DNA of 64,000 nucleotides from the NCBI GenBank assembly GCA_020205615.1, contig CM035160.1, positions 147,355,991 through 147,419,990 of the forward strand. Reading direction: 5' to 3'. Position numbers and translations under genes: made by a program. Within the stretch, counting starts at the first letter, position 1. Every line of letters begins with the position of its first letter. The notes below the pieces were generated by a model that worked only from the letters and a program-made list of their open reading frames with translations, was not told the DNA's origin and did no database searches. This stretch comes from Panax quinquefolius (Eukaryota > Streptophyta > Magnoliopsida > Apiales > Araliaceae). Of the stretch, positions 12,094 through 23,789 are shown in pieces.

Positions 12094-12815
12094 TGTGACA
12101 CCCCCAAAATAGGTATACATCACCTATCCTGAGTCGCCAAATACATGGTACATAATACAAATACAATCTTTAATATACAACAAAAGAGTTGTGAGTTTTA
12201 ATACAAATATTGTCTTACAGATAATATCCACTCTCGAATAAGTCCTCATTACATTTATTGTCACACTATTTAACGAATAGGGAGGACTACTAATCTTATC
12301 CTCCGGGCCGTCACTCCATTCCCCGACTAGTCCCCATTCGTTCTCATTTCACAAGAGAACAATGAAAGCAAAAGGGTGAGCTCAACTAGCCCAAGAAGAA
12401 ATATTATGACTAAGATAATGCGAGAATAAATTATCATTAGTCTTGAATAATGTTAAACCGATAAAATACAATAGACATCAAGTTTAAGCTGCGGTGAACA
12501 AGCAATCCATTAAAAGAGTCAAGTAGAGAATAAAATCTACTATCTTTTATGATTTAAAAGGTTTTCATCACTTTTATCGGGGGACTCGACAATAAATAAT
12601 CCACATCATCGAATCACCCACAGCACTACGACCCGAGGATATTCTTTAGTTTCACGACCACAATTATCCATGTCTTTACGGGCGAGGACATTCGTGTATT
12701 CATCAATGGTCATGATCATGCCAACAATCGTCCATCAATGCACTACGGGCCAATGAGGACTTTTATCACATCATTTATAACATTACGGTCATTATTATAC
12801 TTAGAATAATCCTGG
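12094..12815 (-). repeat. Partial D-type LTR, cut by assembly gap
   Basis: Begins TGTGACACCCCC and continues with the GTCGCCAAATACATGGTAC and TTAAGCTGCGGTG blocks of the D-family LTRs. Its orientation is as in D1 and D2, with the 3' end of the LTR at 12094. The remaining part of about 1.7 kb and any internal region are in or beyond the N run. Confidence 0.75.
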
Positions 12816-12915
12816 NNNNNNNNNNNNNNNNNNNNNNNNNNNNNNNNNNNNNNNNNNNNNNNNNNNNNNNNNNNNNNNNNNNNNNNNNNNNNNNNNNNNN
12901 NNNNNNNNNNNNNNN
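12816..12915. other. Assembly gap (100 N)
   Basis: Exactly 100 N, the usual placeholder for a gap of unknown size. A partial LTR lies on one side and aORF exon 3 on the other, so repeat sequence is probably missing. Confidence 0.99.
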
Positions 12916-15120
12916 AGTTCTAGCTTTTCGATCGCTTTTGGTCAAGATCTTAGCATCGACCTTTAACCCTTTGATCTTTCCATCCGTATCTCATTCCTCC
13001 AACCAAGTCAAGATTCATCTTGACAATCTCTTGATATTGGGCCTGGATGACTTCAGCCTCATTGGATGTCTTCACATCTTCTTTCGTCAGGCCAACTCTT
13101 GAAGACCCTCATTTGTGTGAAGAACGCCTCACGTTGAAGTCTTTTCCCGAGCCAAAGCGGATTTCGGGATATCGTTCTCCTTTTTCATCGCCTTCTTCTT
13201 GCTTTCGACTTCGATAGACTTTGGATGGGCGCCCAAATACGAGATTCGCCACGCATATTCAACATTATTTGACCAATTTTAAATGTCTAAATATGAAGAT
13301 AAATACGAAAATTGCAGAGAAAACCACTTTACCTTCGCCAGATAACTCATGCCTTCCTTGAGCAGAACCATGTTTGAACTATTACCAAATCGATGGTCAT
13401 CGGTGTCACGGACGAAAGCATCAAATAATTGGAAGAGGAAGTTGGCATTCAATCGAGGCCACATGGTTGGAGAGGCCATAGCATCATGCTGAAATTCAGA
13501 GGTTGACTGTCTTGGAGGAGAGGGCATGGACTGATTGCGAACTGGCGAGAGATCCACATATATGTTTTCTGGAGAGGGGGATCGAACAAGGTTAGATTTA
13601 TGGACCGGTGAAGGGATAGAAGAAGACCCTAGGTGACTATCGGATGGCTGTTTTCTCTTTTGAGGGTGCGTAGGAATGGATTCGAGTGCTTCTCCCTCGT
13701 CTGGCACCTGGATTTCTGTGGGAACTGTTGGAGGGATGTCAGTCGAGAAGAGAGGAACTGGAAGTTCATCAGCAGTCAAATGGGTAATTTTTGTCCTCAA
13801 CTTCTTAACACGGAGGACCTTCGCCCGATCGTGTAGAGGTATGTCAAGTAGGCTTCTCTTAATTGGAACAGACTCAGAAGGTGCGGAACTAGGATTGGAT
13901 GAAGGGTTTGCTTGTGGGATTGCTTCTGGAATTATTTCCGGGTCACTTTCAAGGGTTGTTTCTGGCTGAATGGGCTTAGATTTTTTTGGTGGCTTTTTTT
14001 CTCCGACGAGGTCTAAGAGATTATTCAACAACAAGGGGTTCATCAATTTGGGGTTCGTCATCCCGAAGAGAAACAGTGGGTGGATCTCAGAATGAGGGAT
14101 CAATGGGAGATTCTTCAATCGGAGGCTCTTCACTTGCATCCACGGTTTTCCCAGCCAAGAAATCTTCCAACTCTTTTACTTTCGAAGAAGTTGGTTTAAT
14201 CAAAGACACTGCAAATAACCATGTATCAAAACCCATGTCACTTAATACCTCAAAAAACTGTGTTACAAAGTTATTCGAAACTTACATTTATGGTCATATA
14301 ACCAGGCTTGCTTAGTCAGAAGTGCAATACTCCATTCCTTCAGAGGAATCTTCTTTAAAAAATTTGCCATTTCTTTCACACGCTCTTCGGGGATATCTCC
14401 GAAGTCAGCAGAGATCCGATTAGAGATAGTCCAATCAGGAAGAGAAGAGATTTCAGCTCCTGTAACAAAAAACCATTTTTCGTGCCAACCCTTGTTGCTT
14501 GAAGGGGTATCCATCAGGGGCCTCCTCTCAAATCTGGCGTTGGGACGAGGAGACTGTTTACTCAACATTTTGAAGCCTCGTTCTCGGGATTTACCGGCTG
14601 AGAAGAGGGTGAAGAAGATGTCGACAGATGGAGGAACCCCTAGTTCGTGGCAAAAGGCAATGAATGCCAGAATGTGGATATAGGAATTAGGAACCAACTG
14701 GGAAAATCCCACTCCTATAAACCCTAGGAGGGTAATGACGAAGGCATGGAGGGGTAGGCGAATTCCCTTTTCGAGAAAAGTAACTGGCATGGCAACCCAA
14801 CCATCCGGTCGATGGTACATGCGTTCCTCGGGAGCTGGAGCCCTTATCAAGGCATATATCCTAATCGATGGCGAGTCCGGAGGATACGATATCTCGACTT
14901 TTCGAAGGCAGTAGGGGGTATTGGCATGAGGAAACTGTTCCTCATCCTTAAAGAAGTCGGTAGGCGGTAGAGAAGGTATTAAGGGTGGATTCTTCCCCAT
15001 GGTTGCTGTGGACTGGGGATTTGAACTCGAACCCTCTTGATCAGGGTTTGGATTGGGGGAAACGGTGTTAATAGGAGTCATTCGAAGAGGAGAACTCTAG
15101 TTGGTATTCAGGACCACCAT
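12916..15120 (-). pseudogene. Tat-element antisense additional ORF (aORF), copy 2
   Basis: Minus strand. Exon 1 runs 15120-14286, exon 2 14208-13332, and exon 3 about 13249 into the gap at 12916. Exon 1 is open for about 270 residues from an internal ATG at 15081. It carries GWVAMPVTFLEKG, LLGFIGVGFSQLVPNS and FCHELGVPPS, the region resembling PF04195. It ends at a consensus donor, GTAAGT, just after a YDHK motif. Exon 2 starts after TTATTTGCAG and encodes a Pro/Ser/Glu-rich linker with a conserved MASPTMWPR block and the tail AFVRDTDDHRF. Exon 3 encodes a Lys/Glu-rich helical segment. Breaks seen are TAG for CAG at codon 8 if the ATG at 15120 is used, and a frame change near 14000 in exon 2. 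The role of these proteins is not known. They are coded antisense to gag-pol in Tat elements. Confidence 0.75.
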
Positions 15121-15544
15121 TTTTGGGATTTCGCAGAGAGAGGGGAAGAAGAAAGCTCAAAGGTTCAAAGTTTAAATTGGCAGGTAAAACTGTCAAAATT
15201 GGTAAAGTTTACCTTTTATACTGACGGATTACACGAGTTATGAAGGCGGCACATTTAATTTCTGGCAATGATGAGAATTCGAATGGGAAGCGTCCAAGTT
15301 AATCTTTAGATATTTTATCAAATTGGGCTTCTCATTGGGTTTAGGTTTTAATCCATCTCTTCCAAATTTAGTCCTTTATTGTTTGGGCCTTTCACGTTGG
15401 ACATTTTGGCCGCTTTCATCTTCCCTTATAGATCAATCCCTGTATGTCTCTCAATTACTTCTTGATTTGGATCTTTAGTAAAATATCATGGACCATTTAT
15501 AGTTTTCTCTTAAACATTTTGTTCAACAAAAAACTAGGGGGCAA
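15121..15544. other. aORF upstream region and polypurine tract of Tat copy 2
   Basis: This lies between the aORF start and the 3' LTR. It contains a purine tract, ACTAGGGGGCAA (15533-15544), immediately before the LTR, which marks + orientation for the element. The rest would be the promoter and leader of the antisense ORF. It is similar to 1298-1691 and, reversed, to 35332-35735. Confidence 0.6.
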
Positions 15545-16200
15545 TGTTGGGTCATAATATTTCCCCTCTTTGGGCCGAGTAAATTGGGCTTACTTATTTA
15601 ATTAATCTATTGGGCCTTCATTATTGAACCTTGAAAGTCACTAGGCCTAGTCACCATATTACTTCTATTTAACCCTATGAAACCGGGTCGGTTCATTGGA
15701 CTAACCCATTGGATCTTTTAATATCTATTACTTTGACTTGTAATGATGAAAAAGCATGACAGTTGACTAAGACACCTGACATGCATTAATGTGGATGGAA
15801 ATATAATGCACGGCAAGACAAACATTACCCAAAGGTAGTGCAGATACAAATATTTCGATCGGCGAGAATCCATCATATCGGTGGGGTCAGGTCAGGAGGT
15901 AGTGGGTGGTACTAAGAAACCGCAAAAGAGAGTATAACCTATCAACTAAGTCTTCACAAACAGGTATGTTCACACACACATTCAAATTTAATATACACAT
16001 AACTGAGAATTATTATCACTCTCAATACACTAGACATTACATCCTCCATTGTTAACCTTGTGAACACGTATACTGACTCTCACGCCTGAGCTATCCCCCG
16101 ACGGTCGAAGCCGTCAAGCTTGTGGTGTTTATCGTGTTTACTGTGCAGGATCAGGGCGTCTTACGTGATTGGAACGTTGGAAAAGATCTTGGCGTTAACA
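15545..16200 (+). repeat. LTR of Tat-type element, copy 2
   Basis: 656 bp, starts TGTTGGGTC and ends GGCGTTAACA. A polypurine tract immediately upstream identifies it as the 3' LTR. The next 5 bp (GTTAG, 16201-16205) would be the target duplication, but the other end is not in the window. Confidence 0.8.
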
Positions 16201-16205
16201 GTTAG

Positions 16206-16344
16206 CAAAAGAGAAGTATCCCAACCTAAGTCAATGGATGGATGATTACTTGAACTGCAGTATTATCAATGAAAATTTGCCTCCTAGAGCTCCATTATTG
16301 GCATTATTCCAAGCCCGCTTCCGACCCACCAGTGCTTCCCAATG
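16206..16344 (+). pseudogene. Orphan coding fragment, C-terminal exon of an unidentified gene
   Basis: Starting next to the Tat LTR, one frame stays open for about 46 codons to a TGA at 16342-16344. It reads YPNLSQWMDDYLN, then LPPRAPLLALFQARF. Base use and composition are gene-like, unlike the AT-rich surroundings, and an ordinary-looking 3' flank follows. YPNLSQWMDDYL is reminiscent of the C-terminal domain of glutathione-transferase-like proteins, but I would not name it. The Tat element may have inserted in or beside this exon and cut the gene, or the fragment may have been carried in. Confidence 0.4.
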
Positions 16345-16898
16345 ATTAGTGCACTTGTAACGTTATGTTGCATATGCTGCACATAGACCATCAAGAGTTC
16401 TTACGCCAAATAATCTTATCACAAACTATCGTTTGAATGTTTTTTGTGTTGTTTAATGTTTTTATTTCAGTGTATTGTGTTTGTTTATGAAGTTTCTTAA
16501 GCATTGTTTTGCTCGGCTAAGAGTTCCTAGTCACATAAATGTGGGAATAAATGTGAGATCTGTATGCTCATAAGAGAGAGAATCATGTGAAAATATAAAA
16601 ATGCATGTGAAATATCAGTTCCCAAGTTATAAACGTAGTTCATGTTCAAATTTGTCTTTGTTAATGGCAAGGTTTTCAGACCTGGATCAGTCATCGAACC
16701 GAAAAAAATACTAGACAAATGGATTTAGTATCAGACGGATGGATCACTGGTTCAACCAGTGATTGGTCGAACAATTATTGACCCAGTGATATCATTAATA
16801 TATAAATATGTATATTATTATTAATTAATTAAATTTTAAAAAAATCCGTTTTTTATGAACTAACACATAATAAAGTTGAGTTATAATATTATTAAAAT
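16345..16898. other. Flank of the orphan exon with repeat-like sequence
   Basis: T-rich sequence that could be the 3' UTR of the orphan exon (16345-16520). A block at 16670-16800 follows, with a perfect palindrome ACTGGTTCAACCAGT (16748-16762), typical of dispersed plant repeats. No gene was seen. Confidence 0.35.
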
Positions 16899-19450
16899 TG
16901 TAAGACCCCAACTTATTATTAGTGAAATTTAATTTTCTCTATTTATTATTTTGAAATAGTAAGGGTTGATTTGATTAATATGGATAGTTATGGGTAAAAT
17001 ACGCAAATATTTTAAAATAAGCAAGTGGTTATAAAATATTCATTGTTGTTTGGGAATATTCGTTTGGTCGTGAAATATTCTTCATTGTCGGGGAATATTA
17101 ATTGCGACCACGTTGATCTTTTATGGGCCCCATAACTAAAAAGCGATTGGATGAAGAAAACGACAAATATAAGTTGTTTAAAAATAACTAGTAGTTGTTA
17201 CTGATTAATCTTTGTTAAAATACTCGATGGTTAAAACACAAGAATTGCTTACCAGTATCGCACCAATTATTAATTCTTACGTAAGAAGACACTACTCAAT
17301 AATGGTTACGGTAATTAATGCGTCAAAGATTTTATTGATTTAATAATTGTTGCGTTGATATTTTATATCATTGTTGTTTGATAATTGTCATTACGGTATT
17401 TTTCATTATCGAAGAAATAATTCATATTATCCGAATAATATTATTAGATAACATTATTGGCAATGTCTAGAAAGTTACGTCTCGAGGAGAGGTTTGGTCA
17501 CCTAATGCGCCGCCAAGAAGAGAGAAATTCTTATTCGAAAGCCCCCTTCTTGGGAACTGCTTTTAGTTATTAATATTGTGATTTCTGTAATATTATTTGT
17601 GAATAATTAATTATTGATTCATATGATGAGAAAAATATTGATTTTATGTGGATATAGATGGAGAAAATTTTTAATGTGACAATCGTTGAAAATTGAAATT
17701 TTATCTTTTTCTCGATAAAATAATTCATTTAAATATATTATTATATTTTAATAATATAATAATGATGATATTTTACGATGAATGTGGGATATATGAGTAT
17801 ATGTGGAGGAGGAGTATTTTTGTTACCAAAAATATTTAAAGCATGTTTTATGTGTCGGTGGACCCCATTTCTTGACTGAAATTTGATTATAGCTTGTAAA
17901 ATTGATCGATTGTGGATTTCGGTCAATTTCTGTTTGGAATTTGGAAAAACTTCCTTCTACAAAGTTGTAGATAATGGAATTTCCTATAAAAAATCGCGAG
18001 ATTTGAATTTTCTGACAAAAGGGCTATTTATTATGAATTATTGAAGCTCCGAAGCTCCGAAATAATTAATTTTTGGAAGTATAAAATAATTTAAATAAGA
18101 AAAACGTTTTTTGTGTTTGGTGGGCATCTTCAACATGTGCTAGAGACTGAATTCAGATGCTTGGATGCGTAGGAAGATGTGGAAAATAAATAATATTAAT
18201 TTATTAAATTTTCTACTTTGGTGTTCAAGATTTTCCTATAAATAGGGTGTTTAGGTTAGAATTGAAAATTACACCAAGAACTCAAGTTTTTCTCTCTATA
18301 TTATCGAGTGTATTCTTGTGAGTATTTTGAGTATATTTTGAGTATTGTTATACTCGATTGCAAGTTCAATTCATGCTTTATATTGATTGTTTCAAATTTG
18401 TAAGACTTGATCTTTCGAGGTAAAGGGATATTATTTTTTTTTCAGTAATGATATTATTTCTTCAATATCATTATCTTTCAAATATTGATCTGAAGTTTTT
18501 ATCAAATTTATAACTTTTTGGTGTTGAGTTCTTATTCACGTATCAAGACTATTATTCACGATAATCGACATTATTCACGAATATGGCACTATTCATTGAA
18601 AAATGAAAATTTTTCCTTTTCGTCTAAAATATCTATTGTGGATGCTAGCTTTGATTGTATCCATGTTTTGATCATTCTTGAATTTTACACCACTATGATT
18701 ATTTTTGAGGTATTTTTGGACATGGATAAAACAAAGTATTTAATCCTTAATCCTTAATCCTTGTCATTTTGTTTCACTTTGGATTCGTTTTTAAAATATT
18801 TTTCATCATCCTCAATGATATTATTGAATATCTTTGGCTCAGTAGTGCAAAGATGAATGATTTCGATGAATATCTTTTGGCCCGTAGTGCAAAAAAGATG
18901 AATATTTGATTCGATTATATATTGATTGATGTTACGGGGATAAAAGATGAGCGATGAACTTTTAAATTCATACATAGAAGATAGTAGTTTGCATTCTCTA
19001 CTTAACTCTTCTAATGAATTATTATTTCATTGCGAATATTGATTTAAAACTCATTGCCTATCAGATTCTATTAAATTTTTCCTGTTGAAGACTAACGATA
19101 ATTTGTTGTATATTATCTTAGTCATAATATTCTTTTCTTTGGGTTAGTTGATTTCACCCTTTTTCTTTTGTTCCATTTTTCTTCCTCGAGTAGGCGAGAA
19201 TATAGCGAATACTAAATCGGGTATGGAATGAAAGTTCTAGAGAGAGTTGTTTAGTAGTCCTCACCATTTTTGTAAAATAATGTATCAATAAATGTGATGA
19301 GAATTTATTTGAGTATAGATATTGTCTAGAAGATAATATTTGTATTCAAACTCACAATTTTAATGTTGTAATAATAAAATTGTAGTTGTTTCTGTACCAT
19401 GTATTGACAACTCAAAATGGATGATATATACCTATTTTGAGGGCGTCACA
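16899..19450 (+). mobile_element. Solo LTR of family A (chromovirus type)
   Basis: 2,552 bp from TGTAAGACCCC to GGGCGTCACA, flanked by perfect 5-bp duplications AAAAT (16894-16898 and 19451-19455). No internal region is present. It aligns along its length with the A1 LTRs. Solo LTRs arise by recombination between the two LTRs of a full element, and the intact duplication shows this is one insertion and not a fragment. Confidence 0.92.
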
Positions 19451-19455
19451 AAAAT

Positions 19456-19698
19456 AATTAATTTTAATATTAAAAAAAAATTAGTACAATTTTATTTTTC
19501 TTGGGCGGATAGATAGGCAATTGCTTTTATAGGCAATTGATGAAGTTTGCTAAATAATTTTCATGTTTATTAAGTTTACTTTATTATTCAATACTCTAAT
19601 ATGCGGATAAGTTGATAAGTGATAACCATGTGCATGTCAGCGCGCTGCATAACGCGGAGTTCATTAAATTTGCTTTCTATTCGGGTCAAAAATTATTA
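19456..19698. other. AT-rich non-coding sequence
   Basis: No gene or repeat end recognised between the solo LTR and the MITE-like block. Confidence 0.4.
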
Positions 19699-19980
19699 GT
19701 AACTCTGTCTTTAATATAAGTCGTTTATAAAAAATATTTTTATTTTTTAATATAAATTATTTAAGAATTTCAAATAAGTATTAATTGTTTAGTTTTTAAT
19801 ATTATCCGAAGTATTAAATATAATTTTGGTTTCTCATTATTTTACGCCTAATAAATAACAATCTTCCTTCTAATATAAGGACAATATGTATAATTAATAT
19901 TATAGTTAATACTATACAATCATTTCATTAATATTTGTGTATAATTTTAAAATCAAATATATTAAAAAACGAAACGAGTA
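19699..19980. mobile_element. Stowaway-like MITE remnant 1
   Basis: The left end, TAACTCTGTCTTTAATATAA, and the reverse complement of the right end, TACTCGTTTCGTTTTTTAAT, are similar. They recall the CTCC(G/C)TCCC...ATATAAG ends of Tc1/Mariner-related Stowaway MITEs with TA target sites. It is diverged, about 280 bp, non-coding. Confidence 0.5.
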
Positions 19981-20151
19981 TAATCAAGTCATAACAATTT
20001 AGTTTTCCAATTATCGGACTTAAATAGCCTACTTCTATAGTGCCTTTTTAGATCATGTATTTGAGCAGAGAGTCTAAATTTCATACTATTGTATTAATGA
20101 AGTAATTATGTAGGATAATATATTTTTATTTTAATAAATTATACTTTCTCC

Positions 20152-20425
20152 GTTCTTTAATATAGATCTATTTAGAGTTATGAACAAATATTAAGAAAAT
20201 AATTGTAAAACATTAAATATACTATCAATTTTCTATATTATCCTTGTATTGAAAAAAGAGAATGCTATTTATAGGACAAAAAAATAGTGAGAGAACCAAA
20301 GTTATATTTATTACTTAAAATAATATTGAAAACTAAATAATTAATGCTTACATAAAATTCTTAAATGACTTATATTTAAAAACAAAAATATTTTTTTAAA
20401 ACGATTTATATTAGCGAAGAAAATG
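20152..20425. mobile_element. Stowaway-like MITE remnant 2
   Basis: The left end, TACTTTCTCCGTTCTTTAAT, pairs imperfectly with the right end read in reverse, CATTTTCTTCGCTAATATAA. The size (about 275 bp) and interior (AT-rich, TATTTAGAGTTATGAAC-like start) resemble remnant 1. Confidence 0.5.
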
Positions 20426-20867
20426 TTGAAATATGGTGTGATAGTGAAGTTTCACATCAAAATGCAAAAAGAAAAAGTAATGTCATTGGGCATTCCCCAA
20501 ATTTACCATATTTGAGTGATTTGGGAGGGTGGTCAAAGAGGGATCTGAGCTGGACGTAAATGGGGGACAGATGGTCAAACTTTTTCTCCTTAGAACCTGC
20601 AACAGTCCTTAAAAGATATTGCACCATAACTTAGTAATATACTAAACGACGACGTTCGGCCTCCCAAAACGTCTTGCGTTAAACAAGGCGACATGTTCTC
20701 CTCTGGATCTTGGTGATTTTCTCCGCATATCATGCAGCTTCGTTTACCAGTCATCTACTCTTCTATTTTACGCAGGGCCCTTATCCTGCACGCGCCCGCT
20801 TGCATGAGCATATGTCGTTGCTTAATTCAACCTAAATGTTTAGCTTTAAAATGGAACATAGTACACC
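20426..20867. other. Non-coding sequence left of the long-TIR element
   Basis: Mixed-composition sequence, less AT-rich than its surroundings (20600-20820), without a recognisable frame or repeat end. Confidence 0.35.
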
Positions 20868-20877
20868 TTGTTTTTAA

Positions 20878-22269
20878 GGGATAAATAAGGTTTTGGTCAT
20901 TTATCTTTGGGGTCAGAATTTTTATTGTAATTCTAAATTTTTTTTTTTATTCTGATCGAATAAGCTGTCTTTCAAAAACTTACAAAATGGTTCTTTCAGA
21001 TTCGATTTATCTTTGTTGTCTTGAGTTTGGCTCAATTTTTTTTTTGGCGTGGTAGATTATTTTCTTTGATGTGGAAGTTAAAAATTTTCTTAAAGAAAAT
21101 ATTCTTTCGTTAATCTCGAACTTGAAGCTGCTCTTCAAATTAAACCTTATATTAAATAAAAACCAATTGTGCCAACTATCTCTATGCTTAAATTTACATA
21201 ATCTTAATATTTAAACTAAGTAGCGTCGTTTTTAGGAATTGTAATAATAATAATAATTGTAATAAGCGTAATAATAATAATTATTATTGTAATAATCTGA
21301 TGACCAAAAAGGGATAATACTGTTTGTAGTATTTCAATAATAATAATAATAATAATAAGGCATAAATATGATTTACTATCCTAAACTACACAATTTTTGT
21401 AATAAAAAAAAAATACAATTTTTTTGTAATAATAAAAAAAGCATATAATAAAATAAAATGCATGCTTTTTTTTATTTTATTATAAAAGCGCATTTTTATG
21501 ATAATTTATTTGATGATCGTGACCAATATAATTTTATTTACTTTTCTAACAATGTAAAGATCATAAATAAATTATTTTTAGATAATTTTTATTAAAAGGC
21601 GTACATTACTAATTTTTCCAATCGAGTAAGACAATTTGTTCGTGTGGTTTAAGAAATGATCGAGGTGATTTTTTTTTTTTATTAAAAAAAACTTTTTTTT
21701 TTTATTATTACAAAAAATTGCGTTTTTTTATTACAAAAATTGTGTAGTTTAGGATAGTAAATCATATTTAAGCCTTATTATTATTATTATTATTATTATT
21801 GAAATACTACATGTCATGTATTATCCCTTTTGGTCATCAGATTATTACAATAATAATTATTATTATTACAGCTTATTACAATTATTATTATTATTACAAT
21901 TCCTAGAAACGATGCTACTTAGTTTAAATATTAGTATTATGTAAATTTAAGCATGGTAGATAGTTGGCACAATGATTTTATTGGAATATAAGGTTTAATT
22001 TGAAGAGGTCAGAGTTCGAGACTCATGAGTAACATTTTCTTTTAAGAAAATTTTTAACCTCCACATCAAAGAAAAATAATCGGGCCACGCCAAGAAAAAA
22101 TGGAGTCAACTTCAGTCAAGATTCCGTCTGCTTTTTGGACGGAAAATCGAATGGAGTGACCATTTTGTAAATTTTGAAAGTATGATTATTTGATTGTAAT
22201 AAAAAAATTTCAGAACTACAATGAAAACCTAGGATCTCAAAGACAAATGACCAAAACCTTATTTATCCC
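20878..22269. mobile_element. Mutator-like non-autonomous element with long terminal inverted repeats
   Basis: The whole 1,392-bp element is nearly a palindrome. The left arm (20878 to about 21441) starts GGGATAAATAAGGTTTTGG, and the right arm (about 21695 to 22269) ends with its reverse complement. It is flanked by 10-bp direct repeats TTGTTTTTAA (20868-20877 and 22270-22279). Landmarks pair throughout, for example CTATCCTAAACTACACA at 21376 with its complement near 21742, and the ATAATAATAAT tracts. The loop of about 250 bp is AT-rich and has no transposase frame. Very long inverted ends with a 9-11 bp duplication fit TIR-type Mutator-like elements. A transcript would fold into a hairpin of more than 500 bp. 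Confidence 0.85.
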
Positions 22270-22284
22270 TTGTTTTTAATAAAA

Positions 22285-22408
22285 AAATATTGTCTAATGT
22301 GTCAATAGATAACGTTTTAAAAACATTGTGTAAATATGTCTAATAGATGACACTATTAATCACGATATTTCGGGGAAAGCGTTATCTATTTACTTTTTTC
22401 TACTAGTG
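22285..22408 (-). mobile_element. CACTA-type transposon terminus
   Basis: Reading left from 22408 the sequence begins CACTAGTAGAAAAAAG, a typical CACTA (En/Spm) end. It is followed by short subterminal repeats in both directions (ATAGATAACG near 22304 and ATAGATGACA near 22342, inverted CGTTATCTAT near 22379). Only one terminus is identified. The Mutator-like element lies immediately inside it. Confidence 0.5.
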
Positions 22409-22415
22409 TGTTTGT

Positions 22416-22418
<3 letters not shown>

Positions 22419-22480
<62 letters not shown>
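22419..22480. repeat. (AT)n microsatellite
   Basis: Pure AT dinucleotides adjoining the CACTA terminus. Confidence 0.95.
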
Positions 22481-22482
<2 letters not shown>

Positions 22483-22522
22483 CTCCAATCTAACTGGAAT
22501 AAGCAAACTAAGAAACGAAATA

Positions 22523-22606
22523 GGTTATAGCGACTATTTTTTTTTCGTCGTTATAGCATAAAAATCGATTTTTATACTATATGACGAAAAAAAAATCGTC
22601 ATTATA
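22523..22606. repeat. Inverted repeat (hairpin) with ATAGCGAC motif
   Basis: About 42-bp arms with a few mismatches centred on AAAAATCGATTTTT. Each arm carries a nine-base T or A run next to CGTC. The arms resemble the subterminal motifs at 24364-24500. Confidence 0.8.
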
Positions 22607-22647
22607 ATTGGGGTCTCGCTCCCTCCAATTCGTTGGAGAGAGTCGGG

Positions 22648-22648
<1 letters not shown>

Positions 22649-22708
<60 letters not shown>

Positions 22709-22732
22709 GTGTGTGTGTGTGTGTGTGTGTGT
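22649..22732. repeat. Compound (TA)n(TG)n microsatellite
   Basis: TA dinucleotides to about 22705, then TG dinucleotides to 22732, then a GAGCAACTCC transposon-like end. Confidence 0.95.
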
Positions 22733-22735
22733 CTT

Positions 22736-23071
22736 AGAGCAACTCCAGCAGCATAATTCTAGACTATATTTAGTCTAGGATTTATCTTCCAGTTCCAGCA
22801 GGTAGACTAAATATAGTCTGTGACTATATTTGAAGTATCAACAAGACTAAATCTAGGAACTTGATAGTCTATGGACTATAATTTTAATTATATTTAAATG
22901 GAATAGTGGAAGGAGATTGGAGCTTTTTTGAATTCATAGATTATTTTTATCTTTTTATATTATAGTCCACGGGATAGTCCATCTGCTGAAAAAATGAAAG
23001 ACTAAAGGATATTTGTTGATGTCATATGGATTAAATATAGTCCATCAGATAATCTAGCTGCTAGAAATGCT
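22736..23071. mobile_element. MITE-like element, AGAGCAACTCCAGCAG ends
   Basis: The left end, AGAGCAACTCCAGCAGC, matches the reverse complement of the right end, AGCATTTCTAGCAGC, in most positions. The interior has repeated GACTATA / TATAGTC words. Such ends are common on plant Harbinger- or hAT-type MITEs. I could not fix a target duplication. Confidence 0.5.
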
Positions 23072-23638
23072 ATATAATAATTCAGATATAAAACAAAGTT
23101 TATATAGTAATTAAAAAAATTCTAGCCACTGTAATATAAACTCAAACTTGTAACATTACAATGAGTGAGGTATAAATACACATAACATTTAGTCACAAGG
23201 GTCATAGGTTAGATCCATTACAATAATTTGGTTAAACAATAATAAGTTATAACAAGAGACATAATTGATCTGACATGACATGAGCCCTCAGCATTAGAGA
23301 ATTATTAGTAATTCTTATGGTGCATTTTATGATTAAGAATTAAGAAGTGGAATGTTGCCATTATAAGGTGTTCCCCGCCGCTTTAAAATTTCTGAGCAAA
23401 ATAATAAGAGACGCAGATCTAGTAATTCTTAGCACATTAAAAATCATTATAAAACTGGACTGGACTCTATATATACTCGGAATTAATTAAAACAACCCTT
23501 TCTATAGCATGTGCAATTTTATCTATCCATCTCTACCACGACTATACTATACATATATACCCACATATGCTCATGGCGTCATATGCATGCAACTTCAATA
23601 CATGGAATACATATAGGGATTTTCACTTTCTTCACTCA

Positions 23639-23672
<34 letters not shown>

Positions 23673-23781
23673 GTTCATTTTTTTTCAACGAACTGGAGGA
23701 AGCGAACTAAAAACAAACCGATTCTATAGCGTGTACATATATACACAATCGCCTATGACGATAATTTATATATATATAATG
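23072..23781. other. Non-coding spacer with (TACA)n microsatellite
   Basis: No gene recognised. It contains a tetranucleotide TACA/CATA array at about 23635-23668. A GAACTGGAGGAAGCGAACTA block (23689-23708) matches TAACTGGAATAAGCAAACTA at 22491 and precedes the same CTATAGCG motif. Confidence 0.45.
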
Positions 23782-23789
23782 CACATAAG

